Shown here piece after piece: positions 8,322-17,653 of a stretch of 64,000 bases of DNA (the stretch's first letter is position 1; every line of letters starts with the position of its first letter). Location: positions 1-64,000 of the forward strand of contig NZ_RXFT01000002.1 in the NCBI RefSeq assembly GCF_003952165.1, read 5' to 3'. The notes beneath the pieces are model-generated. The model was not told where the DNA came from and did not search any database. It saw only the letters and a list, made by a program, of their open reading frames with translations. Source of the DNA: Variovorax guangxiensis (GTDB lineage Bacteria > Pseudomonadota > Gammaproteobacteria > Burkholderiales > Burkholderiaceae_C). Both the position numbers and the translations under genes were made by a program.

Positions 8322-8645
8322 ATGCCCACGATCCACTACATCCTCAAGGACGGCACCACGCGCGCGGTCGACGCCAAGGTCGGCGCCAGCGTGATGGAGA
8401 CCGCCATCCGCGGCAACGTGCGCGGCATCGATGCCGAGTGCGGCGGCTGCTGCTCCTGCGCCACCTGCCACGTCTACGTGGACGACGCCTTCATCGACCT
8501 GCTGCCGCCACCCGACGACATGGAGAGCGCGCTGCTCGATGCCGTGGCGTCCGAGCGCCGGCCCGGCTCGCGCCTGAGCTGCCAGCTCGGCATCACCGCG
8601 GCCTTCGATGGCCTCACGGTGCGCGTACCCGATACGCAGGTCTGA
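8322..8645 (+). CDS. [2Fe-2S] ferredoxin, adrenodoxin/putidaredoxin type
   Basis: A 107-residue ferredoxin. The cluster ligands fit the C-x5-C-x2-C ... C pattern of the adrenodoxin class: C40, C46, C49 and C87, with the usual CATCHVYV context. Two extra cysteines (C43, C44) fall inside the loop. It starts 5 bases after the ligase gene and is the natural electron donor for the Rieske oxygenase two genes upstream. LigX-type oxygenases also use a separate ferredoxin plus a reductase; no flavoprotein reductase is found in this unit, so one must come from elsewhere. Confidence 0.93.
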   Translation: MPTIHYILKDGTTRAVDAKVGASVMETAIRGNVRGIDAECGGCCSCATCHVYVDDAFIDLLPPPDDMESALLDAVASERRPGSRLSCQLGITAAFDGLTVRVPDTQV

Positions 8646-8654
8646 CGCCTGGCT

Positions 8655-8717
8655 CGGGCATCATCGCCCGCTTTGTTTGCACATCCGGTTACATGACAGC
8701 GGCGCCCGAAGGGGCGC
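8655..8717 (+). terminator. Two hairpins between ferredoxin and ABC receptor genes
   Basis: Two stem-loops lie in the 100-base gap: CGGGC/GCCCG (8655-8659 with 8666-8670) followed by CTTTGTTT, and GCGCCC/GGGCGC (8702-8707 with 8712-8717). The first looks like a weak, possibly partial terminator; the second may protect the 5' end of the receptor message, as is common where an ABC receptor is made in excess. Both roles are inferred. Confidence 0.4.
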
Positions 8718-8745
8718 ATCCACTCCACCTGAAAGGCGTTTTCCC

Positions 8746-9948
8746 ATGACGACGATGACCAAGAGAACCATCCTCTCGACCCTGCTGCTGGCCGGCTTCG
8801 GCCTGCTGGGAGCGACCGCGCAGGCCGCCGGCGAGCCGCTGCGCATCGGCCTCATCGCCACCTACTCGGGCCCGTACGCCGACTACGGCCGCCAGTTCGA
8901 CGCCGGCATCGCGCTCTACCTGAAGGAGCACGGCGGCAAGGTGGGCGGCCGCACGGTCGAGATCATCAAGAAGGACACCGCCGGCCCCGCGCCCGACGCC
9001 GCCAAGCGCATCGCGCAGGAGCTCATCGTGCGCGACAAGGTGAGCGTGCTCACCGGCCTGGACTTCAGCCCCAACGCGTACGCCGTGGGCGCCATCGCCA
9101 CGCAGGCGAAGATCCCGACCATCGTGATGAACGCGGCCTCCTCGGCCATCACCACCAGCTCGCCGTACGTAGCGCGGCTGTCGTTCACCGTGCAGCAGGT
9201 GACGGACCCGATGGCGCGCTACATGCTCAAGGAAGGCATCAAGGACGCCTACACCGTGGTCGCCGACTACGCCTCGGGCGTCGACGCCGAGACCGCCTTC
9301 AAGAAGACCTTCACGGCCGGCGGCGGCAAGGTGTCGGGCGAAGTGCGCACGCCGATGAACAACCCCGACTTCTCGGCGTACGTTCAGCGCATCAAGGACG
9401 CCAAGCCCCAGGCCGTGTTCTTCTTCTTCCCCTCGGGCGTGATGCCGCCGGCCTTCCTGAAGGTGTGGAAGGAGCGCGGCATGGAGCAGGCCGGCATCAA
9501 GCTCTACGCCACCGGCGAGGCCACCGACGACAGCTACCTCGACGCCACCGGCGACGTGGCGCTGGGCCTGGTCACCAGCCACCACTACTCCTTCGCGCAC
9601 CCGTCGCCGAAGAACCAGAAGTTCGTGAAGGACTTCGCCGCCGACAACGGCACCAAGCTGCGCCCGAGCTACTTCGCCGTGACTGCCTACGACGCCATGG
9701 CCGCCATCGACCTCGCGCTGGCCAGGACCAAGGGCGACACCGCCGGCGACAAGTTCATGGACGCGCTCAAGGGCCTGAGCTTCGAGAGCCCGCGCGGCCC
9801 GGTGGAGATCGACCCGGCCACGCGCGATATCGTGCAGACCGTCTACATCCGCAAGACCGAGCGCGTGAACGGCCAGCTGGTGAACGTGGAGTTCGACAAG
9901 TTCGAGCGCGTGAAGGACCCGGCGAAGGAAGGCGCCGCCGCCAAGTAG
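8746..9948 (+). CDS. Branched-chain-type ABC transporter, periplasmic substrate-binding protein
   Basis: A 400-residue type I periplasmic binding protein (Peripla_BP_6 family). It has a Sec signal peptide (TKRTILSTLLLAGFGLLG, cut near AQA) and the usual mature start EPLRIGLIATYSGPYADYG. Family members bind amino acids, amides, urea or aromatic acids. The four genes behind it encode two permeases and two ATPases, making a complete importer. Its position downstream of the Rieske/ligase/ferredoxin genes suggests that it captures the substrate of that pathway. An in-frame ATG three codons later is an equally possible start. Confidence 0.9.
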   Translation: MTTMTKRTILSTLLLAGFGLLGATAQAAGEPLRIGLIATYSGPYADYGRQFDAGIALYLKEHGGKVGGRTVEIIKKDTAGPAPDAAKRIAQELIVRDKVSVLTGLDFSPNAYAVGAIATQAKIPTIVMNAASSAITTSSPYVARLSFTVQQVTDPMARYMLKEGIKDAYTVVADYASGVDAETAFKKTFTAGGGKVSGEVRTPMNNPDFSAYVQRIKDAKPQAVFFFFPSGVMPPAFLKVWKERGMEQAGIKLYATGEATDDSYLDATGDVALGLVTSHHYSFAHPSPKNQKFVKDFAADNGTKLRPSYFAVTAYDAMAAIDLALARTKGDTAGDKFMDALKGLSFESPRGPVEIDPATRDIVQTVYIRKTERVNGQLVNVEFDKFERVKDPAKEGAAAK

Positions 9949-10001
9949 GCATTGCTCGTCGTATCCATCGTTCAGCCAGCGAGTCAGCAAGCGGGAAATT
10001 C

Positions 10002-10862
10002 ATGGGCATCGTGATCTTCGACGGAGTGGCCTACGGCATGCTCCTCTTCCTCATCGGCGTGGGCCTGTCCATCACGATGGGGCTCATGAATTTCGTCAAC
10101 CTCGCGCATGGCAGCTTCGCGATGGTGGGCGGCTACGCAGCCGCCGTGCTGATGAACCGCTTCGGGCTCGGCTTCGGCCTCTCGCTGGCGGCCGCCTTCG
10201 TGGCGGCAGCCGTGCTGGGCGCCCTGCTGGAGTTCGTGTTCTACCGGCGCCTGTACCGCGCGCATCCGCTGGACCAGGTGCTGCTGTCGATCGGCGTGGT
10301 GTTCGTGTCCATCGCCGCCTTCACCTACTTCTTCGGCCCGACGATGCAGCCCTTCACGCTGCCGCCGGCGCTCGACGGGCAGGTGTCGCTGGCGGGCCTG
10401 GAAGTGGGCCGCTACCGGCTCTTCCTGATCGTCTGCGGCGTGCTCGTGCTGGCTGCCCTGCTGCTGGGCCTGGGCAAGACGCGCTACGGCGCGATGGTGC
10501 GCGCGGCGGTCGACAACCAGCGCGTGGCCGGCGGCACCGGCATCCATGTGCAGCGGCTCTTCTTCCTGACCTTCTCGCTGGGCTGCGGCCTCGCGGGCCT
10601 GGGCGGCGCGCTGAGCCTGGGGATGCTGGGGCTGGAGCCCTCGTTTCCGCTCAAGTACCTCGTCTACTTCCTGATGGTGGTCTGCGTGGGCGGCGCGGGC
10701 ACCGTCACCGGGCCTTTCGTCGCGGCGCTGCTGGTCGGCATCGTCGACGTGGCGGGCAAGTACTACCTGCCGGAAGCCGGCGCATTTCTCATCTACGTCT
10801 TCATGATCGTCATGCTGCTGGTGCGCCCGAACGGCATCGTCGCGAAGAAGGGGCTCGCATGA
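10002..10862 (+). CDS. ABC transporter permease, LivH type
   Basis: A 286-residue integral membrane protein with about eight hydrophobic segments and the LivH family features MGLMNFVNLAHGSFAMVGGY near the N-terminus and GTVTGPFVAALLVG near the C-terminus. It forms the membrane channel of the importer with the LivM-type partner, whose start overlaps its stop by 4 bases (ATGA). Confidence 0.92.
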   Translation: MGIVIFDGVAYGMLLFLIGVGLSITMGLMNFVNLAHGSFAMVGGYAAAVLMNRFGLGFGLSLAAAFVAAAVLGALLEFVFYRRLYRAHPLDQVLLSIGVVFVSIAAFTYFFGPTMQPFTLPPALDGQVSLAGLEVGRYRLFLIVCGVLVLAALLLGLGKTRYGAMVRAAVDNQRVAGGTGIHVQRLFFLTFSLGCGLAGLGGALSLGMLGLEPSFPLKYLVYFLMVVCVGGAGTVTGPFVAALLVGIVDVAGKYYLPEAGAFLIYVFMIVMLLVRPNGIVAKKGLA

Positions 10863-11817
10863 AAGCCCTGAACCTCTCTCCCGCGCAGCTGCGCATCGCC
10901 GAGGCCGCCTTCTGGCTCGCGCTGGCGTCGAGCTTCTTCCTGCTGCCCGACAAGCTCACGCTGATGAGCCAGGTCCTCATCTTCGGCCTGTTCGCGGTGT
11001 CGCTCGACATGGCACTGGGCTACGCGGGCATCCTCACCGTGGGCCACGCGGCCTTCTTCGGCGCGGGCGCCTACGCGGCCGGCCTGCTCGCCAAGTACGG
11101 CTGGAGCGAGCCCTTCAGCGGCCTGGTCTTCGCACTCGCGGTGTGCGCAGCGCTGGGCTATGCGCTGAGCTACCTGGTGGTGCGCGGCGCCGATCTCACG
11201 CGGCTGATGATCACCATCGGCGTGTGCGTGCTGCTCTACGAACTGGCCAACCGGCTCTCGGGCATCACCGGCGGCACCGACGGGCTGCAGGGCGTGGCCA
11301 TCGCGCCGGTGCTCGGCTTCTTCGAATTCGACCTCTACGGCAAGACGGCGTTCGGCTACGCCTTCGGCGTGGTGCTCGCGATGTTCCTGCTGGTGCGGCT
11401 GGTGCTGCGCTCGCCCTTCGGGCTGGCGCTGCGCGGCATCCACGACAGCCGCAAGCGCATGACGGCCATCGGCTCGCCGGTGGAGGCGCGGCTGCGCATG
11501 GCCTACGCCTTCTCGGCGGCGGTGGCGGGCGTGGCGGGCGCGCTCCTGGCGCAGACCACGCAGTTCGTCGGCATCGAGTCGATCGGCTTCAACCGCTCGG
11601 CCGAGGTGCTCATCATCCTGGTGCTCGGCGGCACGGGGCGGCTCTATGGCGGGATGATCGGCGCCATCGTCTACATGCTGGTGCACGACTGGTTCGCCGA
11701 CATGAACCCGCAGTACTGGATGTTCTGGCTCGGCATCTTCCTGATCGCCGCCGTCATGCTGGGGCGCGGCGGCATCATGGGTGCGCTCTCGCGCTTCGTG
11801 CGCACGGGGAAGGCGCG

Positions 11818-11821
<4 letters not shown>
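10859..11821 (+). CDS. ABC transporter permease, LivM type
   Basis: A 320-residue inner-membrane permease with the LivM signature regions (SLDMALGYAGILTVGHAAFF and the GGTGRLYGGMIGA cytoplasmic loop that contacts the ATPase). Translationally coupled to the LivH-type gene before it and to the LivG-type gene after it, each by a 4-base overlap. Together they form the channel for the substrate delivered by the receptor at 8746. Confidence 0.92.
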
Positions 11822-12592
<771 letters not shown>

Positions 12593-12600
<8 letters not shown>

Positions 12601-13297
12601 AGCACTCGCCTTCGACAACGTCACCGCCGGCTATGGCAACGCCGTGGTGCTCGACCGGCTCGATTTCTCCCTGCAGCAGGGCGAGAGCCTTGCCATCCTC
12701 GGGCGCAACGGCGTGGGCAAGACCACGCTGCTCGAGACGCTGATGGGCAACACCCGCGTGATGCAGGGCGCGATCCGCTGGCAGGGCACGGACATCGTGC
12801 GCTGGCCCTCGCACCAGCGCGTGCGCGCGGGGCTGGGCTGGGTGCCGCAGGAGCGCGAGGTGTTCCCCTCGCTCACGGTCGAAGAGAACCTCACCGTCAT
12901 CTCGCGGCTGGGCGGCTGGAACCTCAAGCGCGTCTACGACTTCTTCCCGCGCCTGCGCGAGCGTCGCGGCAACTACGGCAACCAGCTGTCGGGCGGCGAG
13001 CAGCAGATGCTCGCCATCGGCCGCGCGCTCATGACCAACCCGAAGCTGCTGCTGCTCGACGAGCCCATGGAGGGCCTCGCGCCGATCATCGTGGAGGAAC
13101 TGGCGACGGCGATCCGGCGGCTGTGCGAGTCGGAGGGGCTCGCGTCGATCGTGGTGGAGCAGCACCCCGTGCTCGCGCTGGAGATGACGCACAAGGCGAT
13201 CGTGCTGGAGCGCGGCACGGTGGTGCACGCGGGGCTCAGTGCGCAGCTGGCGGAGGACGCGTCGCTGCTCGAGGGGCTGCTCGGGGTCGGGGTCTGA
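12593..13297 (+). CDS. ABC transporter ATPase, LivF type
   Basis: A 234-residue nucleotide-binding subunit, last gene of the importer operon. Walker A is GRNGVGKTT, the signature is LSGGEQQMLAIGRAL, Walker B is LLLLDEPMEGL and the switch His is in VEQHP. It overlaps the LivG-type gene by 8 bases and is followed by an inverted repeat element (13303-13445) that probably ends the transcript. Confidence 0.92.
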
Positions 13298-13302
13298 AAT
13301 TC

Positions 13303-13445
13303 GGGAGCGGGCAGCCGGACGCAGAGGGCGCGAAGGTTTCGCGAAGGTCGCAAAAGGAAAACCAAAAAAGTTTTCGATTTCTTCTGCGACTTCTGCGTAG
13401 TTTTTGTATTCCTTCTGCGTTCGGCTGTCCGGTCCCGCTTTCGCG
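13303..13445. repeat. Long imperfect inverted-repeat element, copy A
   Basis: A 143-base palindromic element between two convergent genes. The left arm around 13311-13330 (CAGCCGGACGCAGAGGG) is complementary to the right arm around 13411-13430 (CCTTCTGCGTTCGGCTG). Inside, each half is built of short periodic units of the form CGCRAAGG and CTTCTGCG. A second copy at 48040-48168 has an almost identical right half, including CTTCTGCGACTTCTGCGT. It is much more AT-rich than the genes and may act as a terminator. Confidence 0.85.
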
Positions 13446-13454
13446 CCCGGCGGC

Positions 13455-14615
13455 CTAGCTGAGCATCTGGCCGCGGCTGCCGATGACGGCCACGTCCACG
13501 AACTGGCCGCCTTCGCGGTTGGTGCGCCCGTAGTTGATCTTCACGCCGCCCAGGTCGAAGTTCTCGATGCTCGCGAGCCCCGACATCACCGATGCGCGGG
13601 TGAGCGAGCCGCCCGCGCGGCGCATGCCCTCTGCGAGCACCGCCGCGTTCAGGTAGCCCTCCAGGCTGGTGAGCGAGAAGTCCTTGACGCCGTTGGCCAC
13701 CATGTCGGCCTGGTAGCGGCGCACGATCTCGAACTTGGTCGAGTACGGCGAGGGCACCACGATCACGAAGCCCAGGCCCTTGGCCAGGTCGCCCATGGCC
13801 GACAGCGCGCTGGCCGTGATGGAGAGGCCGTAGGCCGAGCTGCTGTTGCCCGCCTCGCGCAGCGCCTTCAGGAACACCGGCGCCGTGCCGGCCAGACCGA
13901 CCACCACCACCTGAGGCTTGGCCTTGGCGATGGCTTCGGCGGCGGGGCCCACTTCCATGCTGGTGGTGTTGGGCGTGGTCGCGATCACCGCCGGCTCCAG
14001 CTTCGCCTTCGCCAGCGCGGCCTTGAAGGCGGCCAGCACCGACTGCCCCAGCGGATCGTTCGAATGCACGAGGCCGATGCGGCTCTGGCCCAGCACGGCG
14101 GCGGTGCTCACCAGCTTCTCGACTTCCTGGTCGTAGTTGGCGCGCACCCAGAAGGTGTTGGGCGAATTCTTCCTGCGCAGCGAGATCGTGCCGGTGATGG
14201 GGCCCACCACGGCCATGCCGGGCACCGCATCCATCACCTCGGCCGTCTGGCGCGTGCCCAGGGGGTGCACCAGCGCGAGCACGGAGCTGTCCTTCTCGAA
14301 GGCCAGCGCGTTGGCCTTGGCCACGTCGGGCTTGAAGGTGTCGTCGGCCATCACGAGCTCGACCTTGGAGCCGTTGATGCCGCCAGCCTTGTTCAGCGCA
14401 TTGAAGAAGGCGCTGGAGCCCTGGTACAGGCCCTGGCCGTTGGCCTTCTCGACGCTGCTGTTGTCGAAGGTCGTTCCCACGCGCAGCGGCCGGTTCTGCG
14501 CGAGCGCCGGAAAGCCGAGGCCGGCGGCGGCAGTGGCGGCGGCCAGCCCGGTCAGCGCACGCCGACGGCTGTTGGAAAGCGGCGCAATCGACTCGCGCGG
14601 CACGGGAACGGTCAT
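13455..14615 (-). CDS. Second branched-chain-type ABC substrate-binding protein
   Basis: A 386-residue Peripla_BP_6 protein. It carries a twin-arginine-like signal (SNSRRRALTGLAAATAAAGL, cut near ALAQ), and the mature part begins PLRVGTTFDNSS. Start 14615 has GGAG 9 bases upstream; a start 36 bases earlier lacks this. It points toward the Liv-type operon and shares no promoter with it, and has no permease or ATPase of its own nearby. It could be an alternative receptor for the importer at 10002-13297 or serve another one. The binding pocket sequence differs strongly from that of the 8746 protein, so the ligands probably differ. Confidence 0.87.
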   Translation of the reverse strand: MTVPVPRESIAPLSNSRRRALTGLAAATAAAGLGFPALAQNRPLRVGTTFDNSSVEKANGQGLYQGSSAFFNALNKAGGINGSKVELVMADDTFKPDVAKANALAFEKDSSVLALVHPLGTRQTAEVMDAVPGMAVVGPITGTISLRRKNSPNTFWVRANYDQEVEKLVSTAAVLGQSRIGLVHSNDPLGQSVLAAFKAALAKAKLEPAVIATTPNTTSMEVGPAAEAIAKAKPQVVVVGLAGTAPVFLKALREAGNSSSAYGLSITASALSAMGDLAKGLGFVIVVPSPYSTKFEIVRRYQADMVANGVKDFSLTSLEGYLNAAVLAEGMRRAGGSLTRASVMSGLASIENFDLGGVKINYGRTNREGGQFVDVAVIGSRGQMLS

Positions 14616-14773
14616 GGTCGAAGTCTCCGGAAATGAATGCGTCTGTGACAAAAGTTCACACTCTTGCGAGGAATGTAACGCACCTTGCCGCGCCGGAGAT
14701 GACCTTGGCTGCTACTTCATGGCCGGCTTCGGCATGGCCGCCACATTCATGGCAGCTGGAGCAGGCCGCCCGG

Positions 14774-16351
14774 CTACAGCAGCTCTTCGCCCACGATCGG
14801 CAGCAGCAGCCAGTTCTTGAAGCGCAGCCAGAGGAATTCGCCGGGCTCGTCCTCGTGGACGATGTCGCCGCCGGCGTCGTCGTACTCCAGCCACTGCACG
14901 CGCCGGCCGTTGGGCGCGAGCCGCAGCCGGTAGCCGAGGTTCACGCGCTCGCCGCTCATGAGCCTGTCGTAGTCCTTCACCAGCTCGGGGCTGTCGATGA
15001 CCAGCCCCATCTCGGTATTGACCGCGGCCGAGCGGTGGTCGAGATTCATCGAGCCGATGAAGAAGCGCTCGTCGTCGACGATCGCCAGCTTGGCGTGCAG
15101 CCGGCTGATCGACTTGCCGAAGTCGCCGAAACGCCCCGACTTGCCGGTGAGCGTGGGCGCGATCTCGTAGATGGTGACGCCGATCTTCAGCATGTCGGCG
15201 CGGTAGCGCTCGTAGCCCGCATAGGCCAACGGCTCGTCGGTGGCGCCCAGCGAGTTCGTCACCACCGTGATGCGCCCGCCGCGCTCGATGGCCTTCTTCA
15301 TCATCGCCATGCCGCGTGCGCCCGGAATGAAGTACGGCGAGCCGATCTTCACCTCGCGCTCGGCCGAATTGATGACGCTCAGCGCACCCTCCGTCACGCT
15401 TCCCTCGTACGCAGCTTCGGCCTTGCGGGTGATCTTCTCGGGGTCGTCCACGAACAGCGTCGACGGTGCCCAGTAGCGCTCGACGTTGCCGGCAATGAGC
15501 TGCTGCCCCACCGGCGACTTGTCGAGCACGTCGCGCTGGTGCATGGCCACGTCGGGCACCGCGGTGCGCGCGATCTCGTCGAAGCGCTTCTGCGCCTGCG
15601 CAACGGGCATGCGCAGCGGCGCGATCTGCTCGATGGGGCGCACGTGCTCGCTGTTCCAGTAGCGGTCGAAGCCCTCGGACATCTGGCGCACCACCGGGCC
15701 GCTGGACAGCACGTCCATGTCGATGAAGTTCGCCGCCGTGCTGCGCATGAAGTATTCGTTGGCGATGTTGCGGCCGCCCGAGACCGCGAAGCTGTTGTCG
15801 GCCACCAGCAGCTTGTTGTGCATGCGATGGTTGATGCGGCCGAAATCGGTCAGCGAGAACAGCAGCCGCGTGGCCAGCGAACTCGCGCGCGACGGCAGCG
15901 GGTTGAACAGCCGCACCTCGATGTTCGGGAAGGCCGACAGCGTGCTGAACACCTCGTCCTCGCCGCCCGTGTAGAGGTCGTCCACCAGCAGCCGCACGCG
16001 CACGCCGCGCGCCGCGGCCTCGCGCAGCTCCTTGAGGAACAGCAGGCCGACGTCGTCCTTCTGGATCAGGTAGTACTGCACGTCGAGCGACTTCTCGGCA
16101 TGCCGCGCGAGCGAGATGCGCGCGTCGAAGGCGAAGGCGGCCTCCGGCAGCAGCCGGAAACCCGAAAGCGAGGTCGAGCCGCCCGGCGTGCCCTTGGCCG
16201 CCAGCTGCCCCAGTTCTGTCTGCGACACGTCGGTAACAGCCGTGACCACCGGGCGCGGCTGCGGCGGCGGCAGGCTCGCGCAACCCGCCAGCCAGAGGGC
16301 GGCGGCGCCCAGGACGAGAGCGGCGAATCGGCGGACGGTGGAGGCGCGCAT
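14774..16351 (-). CDS. Phospholipase D-family lipoprotein (cardiolipin synthase-like)
   Basis: A 525-residue protein with a lipoprotein signal (hydrophobic stretch, then LAGCAS, the lipidated Cys near residue 24). Two HKD motifs of the phospholipase D superfamily are present: HRMHNKLLVADNS followed by SGGRNIANEYF, and LHAKLAIVDDERFFIGSMNLD. Such two-motif enzymes act as phosphatidyltransferases or phospholipases through a covalent phosphohistidine. Lipid attachment suggests work at the periplasmic face of a membrane. It is divergent from the SpmA/SpmB-like gene and transcribed alone. Cardiolipin-type synthesis is likely but hydrolysis cannot be excluded. Confidence 0.88.
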   Translation of the reverse strand: MRASTVRRFAALVLGAAALWLAGCASLPPPQPRPVVTAVTDVSQTELGQLAAKGTPGGSTSLSGFRLLPEAAFAFDARISLARHAEKSLDVQYYLIQKDDVGLLFLKELREAAARGVRVRLLVDDLYTGGEDEVFSTLSAFPNIEVRLFNPLPSRASSLATRLLFSLTDFGRINHRMHNKLLVADNSFAVSGGRNIANEYFMRSTAANFIDMDVLSSGPVVRQMSEGFDRYWNSEHVRPIEQIAPLRMPVAQAQKRFDEIARTAVPDVAMHQRDVLDKSPVGQQLIAGNVERYWAPSTLFVDDPEKITRKAEAAYEGSVTEGALSVINSAEREVKIGSPYFIPGARGMAMMKKAIERGGRITVVTNSLGATDEPLAYAGYERYRADMLKIGVTIYEIAPTLTGKSGRFGDFGKSISRLHAKLAIVDDERFFIGSMNLDHRSAAVNTEMGLVIDSPELVKDYDRLMSGERVNLGYRLRLAPNGRRVQWLEYDDAGGDIVHEDEPGEFLWLRFKNWLLLPIVGEELL

Positions 16352-16423
16352 GGGCCGAACTGTAGCTCGCGGCGGGCCCGGATGGCGGGCCTATCATCGA
16401 AGCGAAACAAAAGGAAAAGAAGC

Positions 16424-17653
16424 GTGCTCAACGGCTTGTGGCTGGGTTTCTTCGGGGTGGCGGCATTGGCGGCGCTGGTGCGCTGGCTGGTGGGGGGCGA
16501 TCCGACCGTGTTCGCGGCGCTGGTCGAAAGCCTGTTCGCGATGGCGCGGCTGGCGGTCGAGGTGATGGTGCTACTGTTCGGCACGCTCACGCTGTGGCTG
16601 GGCTTCCTGCGCATCGCAGAGGCGGCGGGGCTGGTGGGCTGGCTCGCGCGGCTGCTGGGGCCGCTCTTCCGGCGGCTCATGCCGGGCGTGCCGGCGGGGC
16701 ATCCGGCGCTCGGGCTCATCACCATGAACTTCGCGGCCAACGCGCTGGGGCTGGACAACGCCGCCACGCCCATCGGCCTGAAGGCGATGCGCGAGCTGCA
16801 GCGCCTGAACCCCGACCCGGTAACGGCCACCAACGCGCAGATCCTCTTTCTGGTGCTCAACGCCTCGTCGCTGACGTTGCTGCCGGTCACCATCTTCATG
16901 TACCGCGCGCAGCAGGGCGCGGGCGACCCGACGCTGGTGTTCCTGCCTATCCTGCTGGCCACCAGCGCCTCCACGCTGGTCGGGCTGCTGTCGGTGGCGG
17001 TGGCGCAGCGCCTGCGGCTGTGGGACCCGGTGGTGCTGGCCTACCTGGTGCCGGGCGCGCTGCTGCTGGGCGGATTCATGGCCCTGCTGGGCACGCTGTC
17101 GGCGACGGCCATCGCCTCGCTGTCGTCGCTGCTGGGCAATCTGACGCTGTTCGGCGTGATCGTCGTGTTCCTGCTGGCGGGCGCCATCCGTCGCATCAAG
17201 GTGTACGAATGCTTCATCGAGGGCGCGAAGGAAGGTTTCGACATCGCGAAGAACCTGCTGCCCTACCTGGTGGCGATGCTGTGCGCCATCGGCGTGCTGC
17301 GCGCCTCGGGCGCGCTCGACTTCGCGCTCGGCGGCCTGCGCTGGCTGGTGACGGCGGCGGGGCTCGACGCGCGTTTCGTCGACGCCATGCCCACCGCGCT
17401 GGTCAAGCCCTTCTCGGGCAGCGCGGCGCGCGCGATGCTGATCGAGACCATGAAGAGCCAGGGCGTCGACAGCTTCCCTGCCCTGGTGGCCGCCACCATC
17501 CAGGGCAGCACCGAGACCACCTTCTACGTGCTTGCGGTGTACTTCGGCGCGGTGGGCATCCAGCGCACGCGGCATGCGGTGTCGTGCGCGCTGCTGGCCG
17601 AGCTGGCGGGCGTGATGGCCGCCATCGCTGTCTGCTATTGGTTCTTCGGCTGA
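16424..17653 (+). CDS. Fused SpmA/SpmB-like nucleoside-recognition (Gate) domain membrane protein
   Basis: A 409-residue integral membrane protein whose first half corresponds to SpmA (NFAANALGLDNAATPIGLKAM) and second half to SpmB (LVKPFSGSAARAMLIETMK, GSTETTFYVLAVYFGAVGI). Both halves contain the Gate domain. In Bacillus these are separate spore-maturation proteins; in non-sporulating proteobacteria the fusion has no established role and may be a transporter. GTG 16424 is chosen: AAGGA lies 8 bases upstream. The 3' end overlaps the convergent alkylsulfatase gene by 19 bases. Confidence 0.85.
   Translation: MLNGLWLGFFGVAALAALVRWLVGGDPTVFAALVESLFAMARLAVEVMVLLFGTLTLWLGFLRIAEAAGLVGWLARLLGPLFRRLMPGVPAGHPALGLITMNFAANALGLDNAATPIGLKAMRELQRLNPDPVTATNAQILFLVLNASSLTLLPVTIFMYRAQQGAGDPTLVFLPILLATSASTLVGLLSVAVAQRLRLWDPVVLAYLVPGALLLGGFMALLGTLSATAIASLSSLLGNLTLFGVIVVFLLAGAIRRIKVYECFIEGAKEGFDIAKNLLPYLVAMLCAIGVLRASGALDFALGGLRWLVTAAGLDARFVDAMPTALVKPFSGSAARAMLIETMKSQGVDSFPALVAATIQGSTETTFYVLAVYFGAVGIQRTRHAVSCALLAELAGVMAAIAVCYWFFG

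Noticed and set aside
5475..8645. A 1056-codon open frame on the plus strand
   Set aside because: Only its last 107 codons, from 8322, encode a recognisable ferredoxin; the rest is the wrong frame of the Rieske and ligase genes.
13303..13445. Small CRISPR-like array suggested by the short periodic units
   Set aside because: The units are only about 8-9 bases, imperfect and arranged as the two arms of a palindrome with no unique spacers.
14774..16351. Classical cardiolipin synthase ClsA
   Set aside because: It has a lipoprotein signal rather than two N-terminal membrane helices, so only the phospholipase D family call is given.
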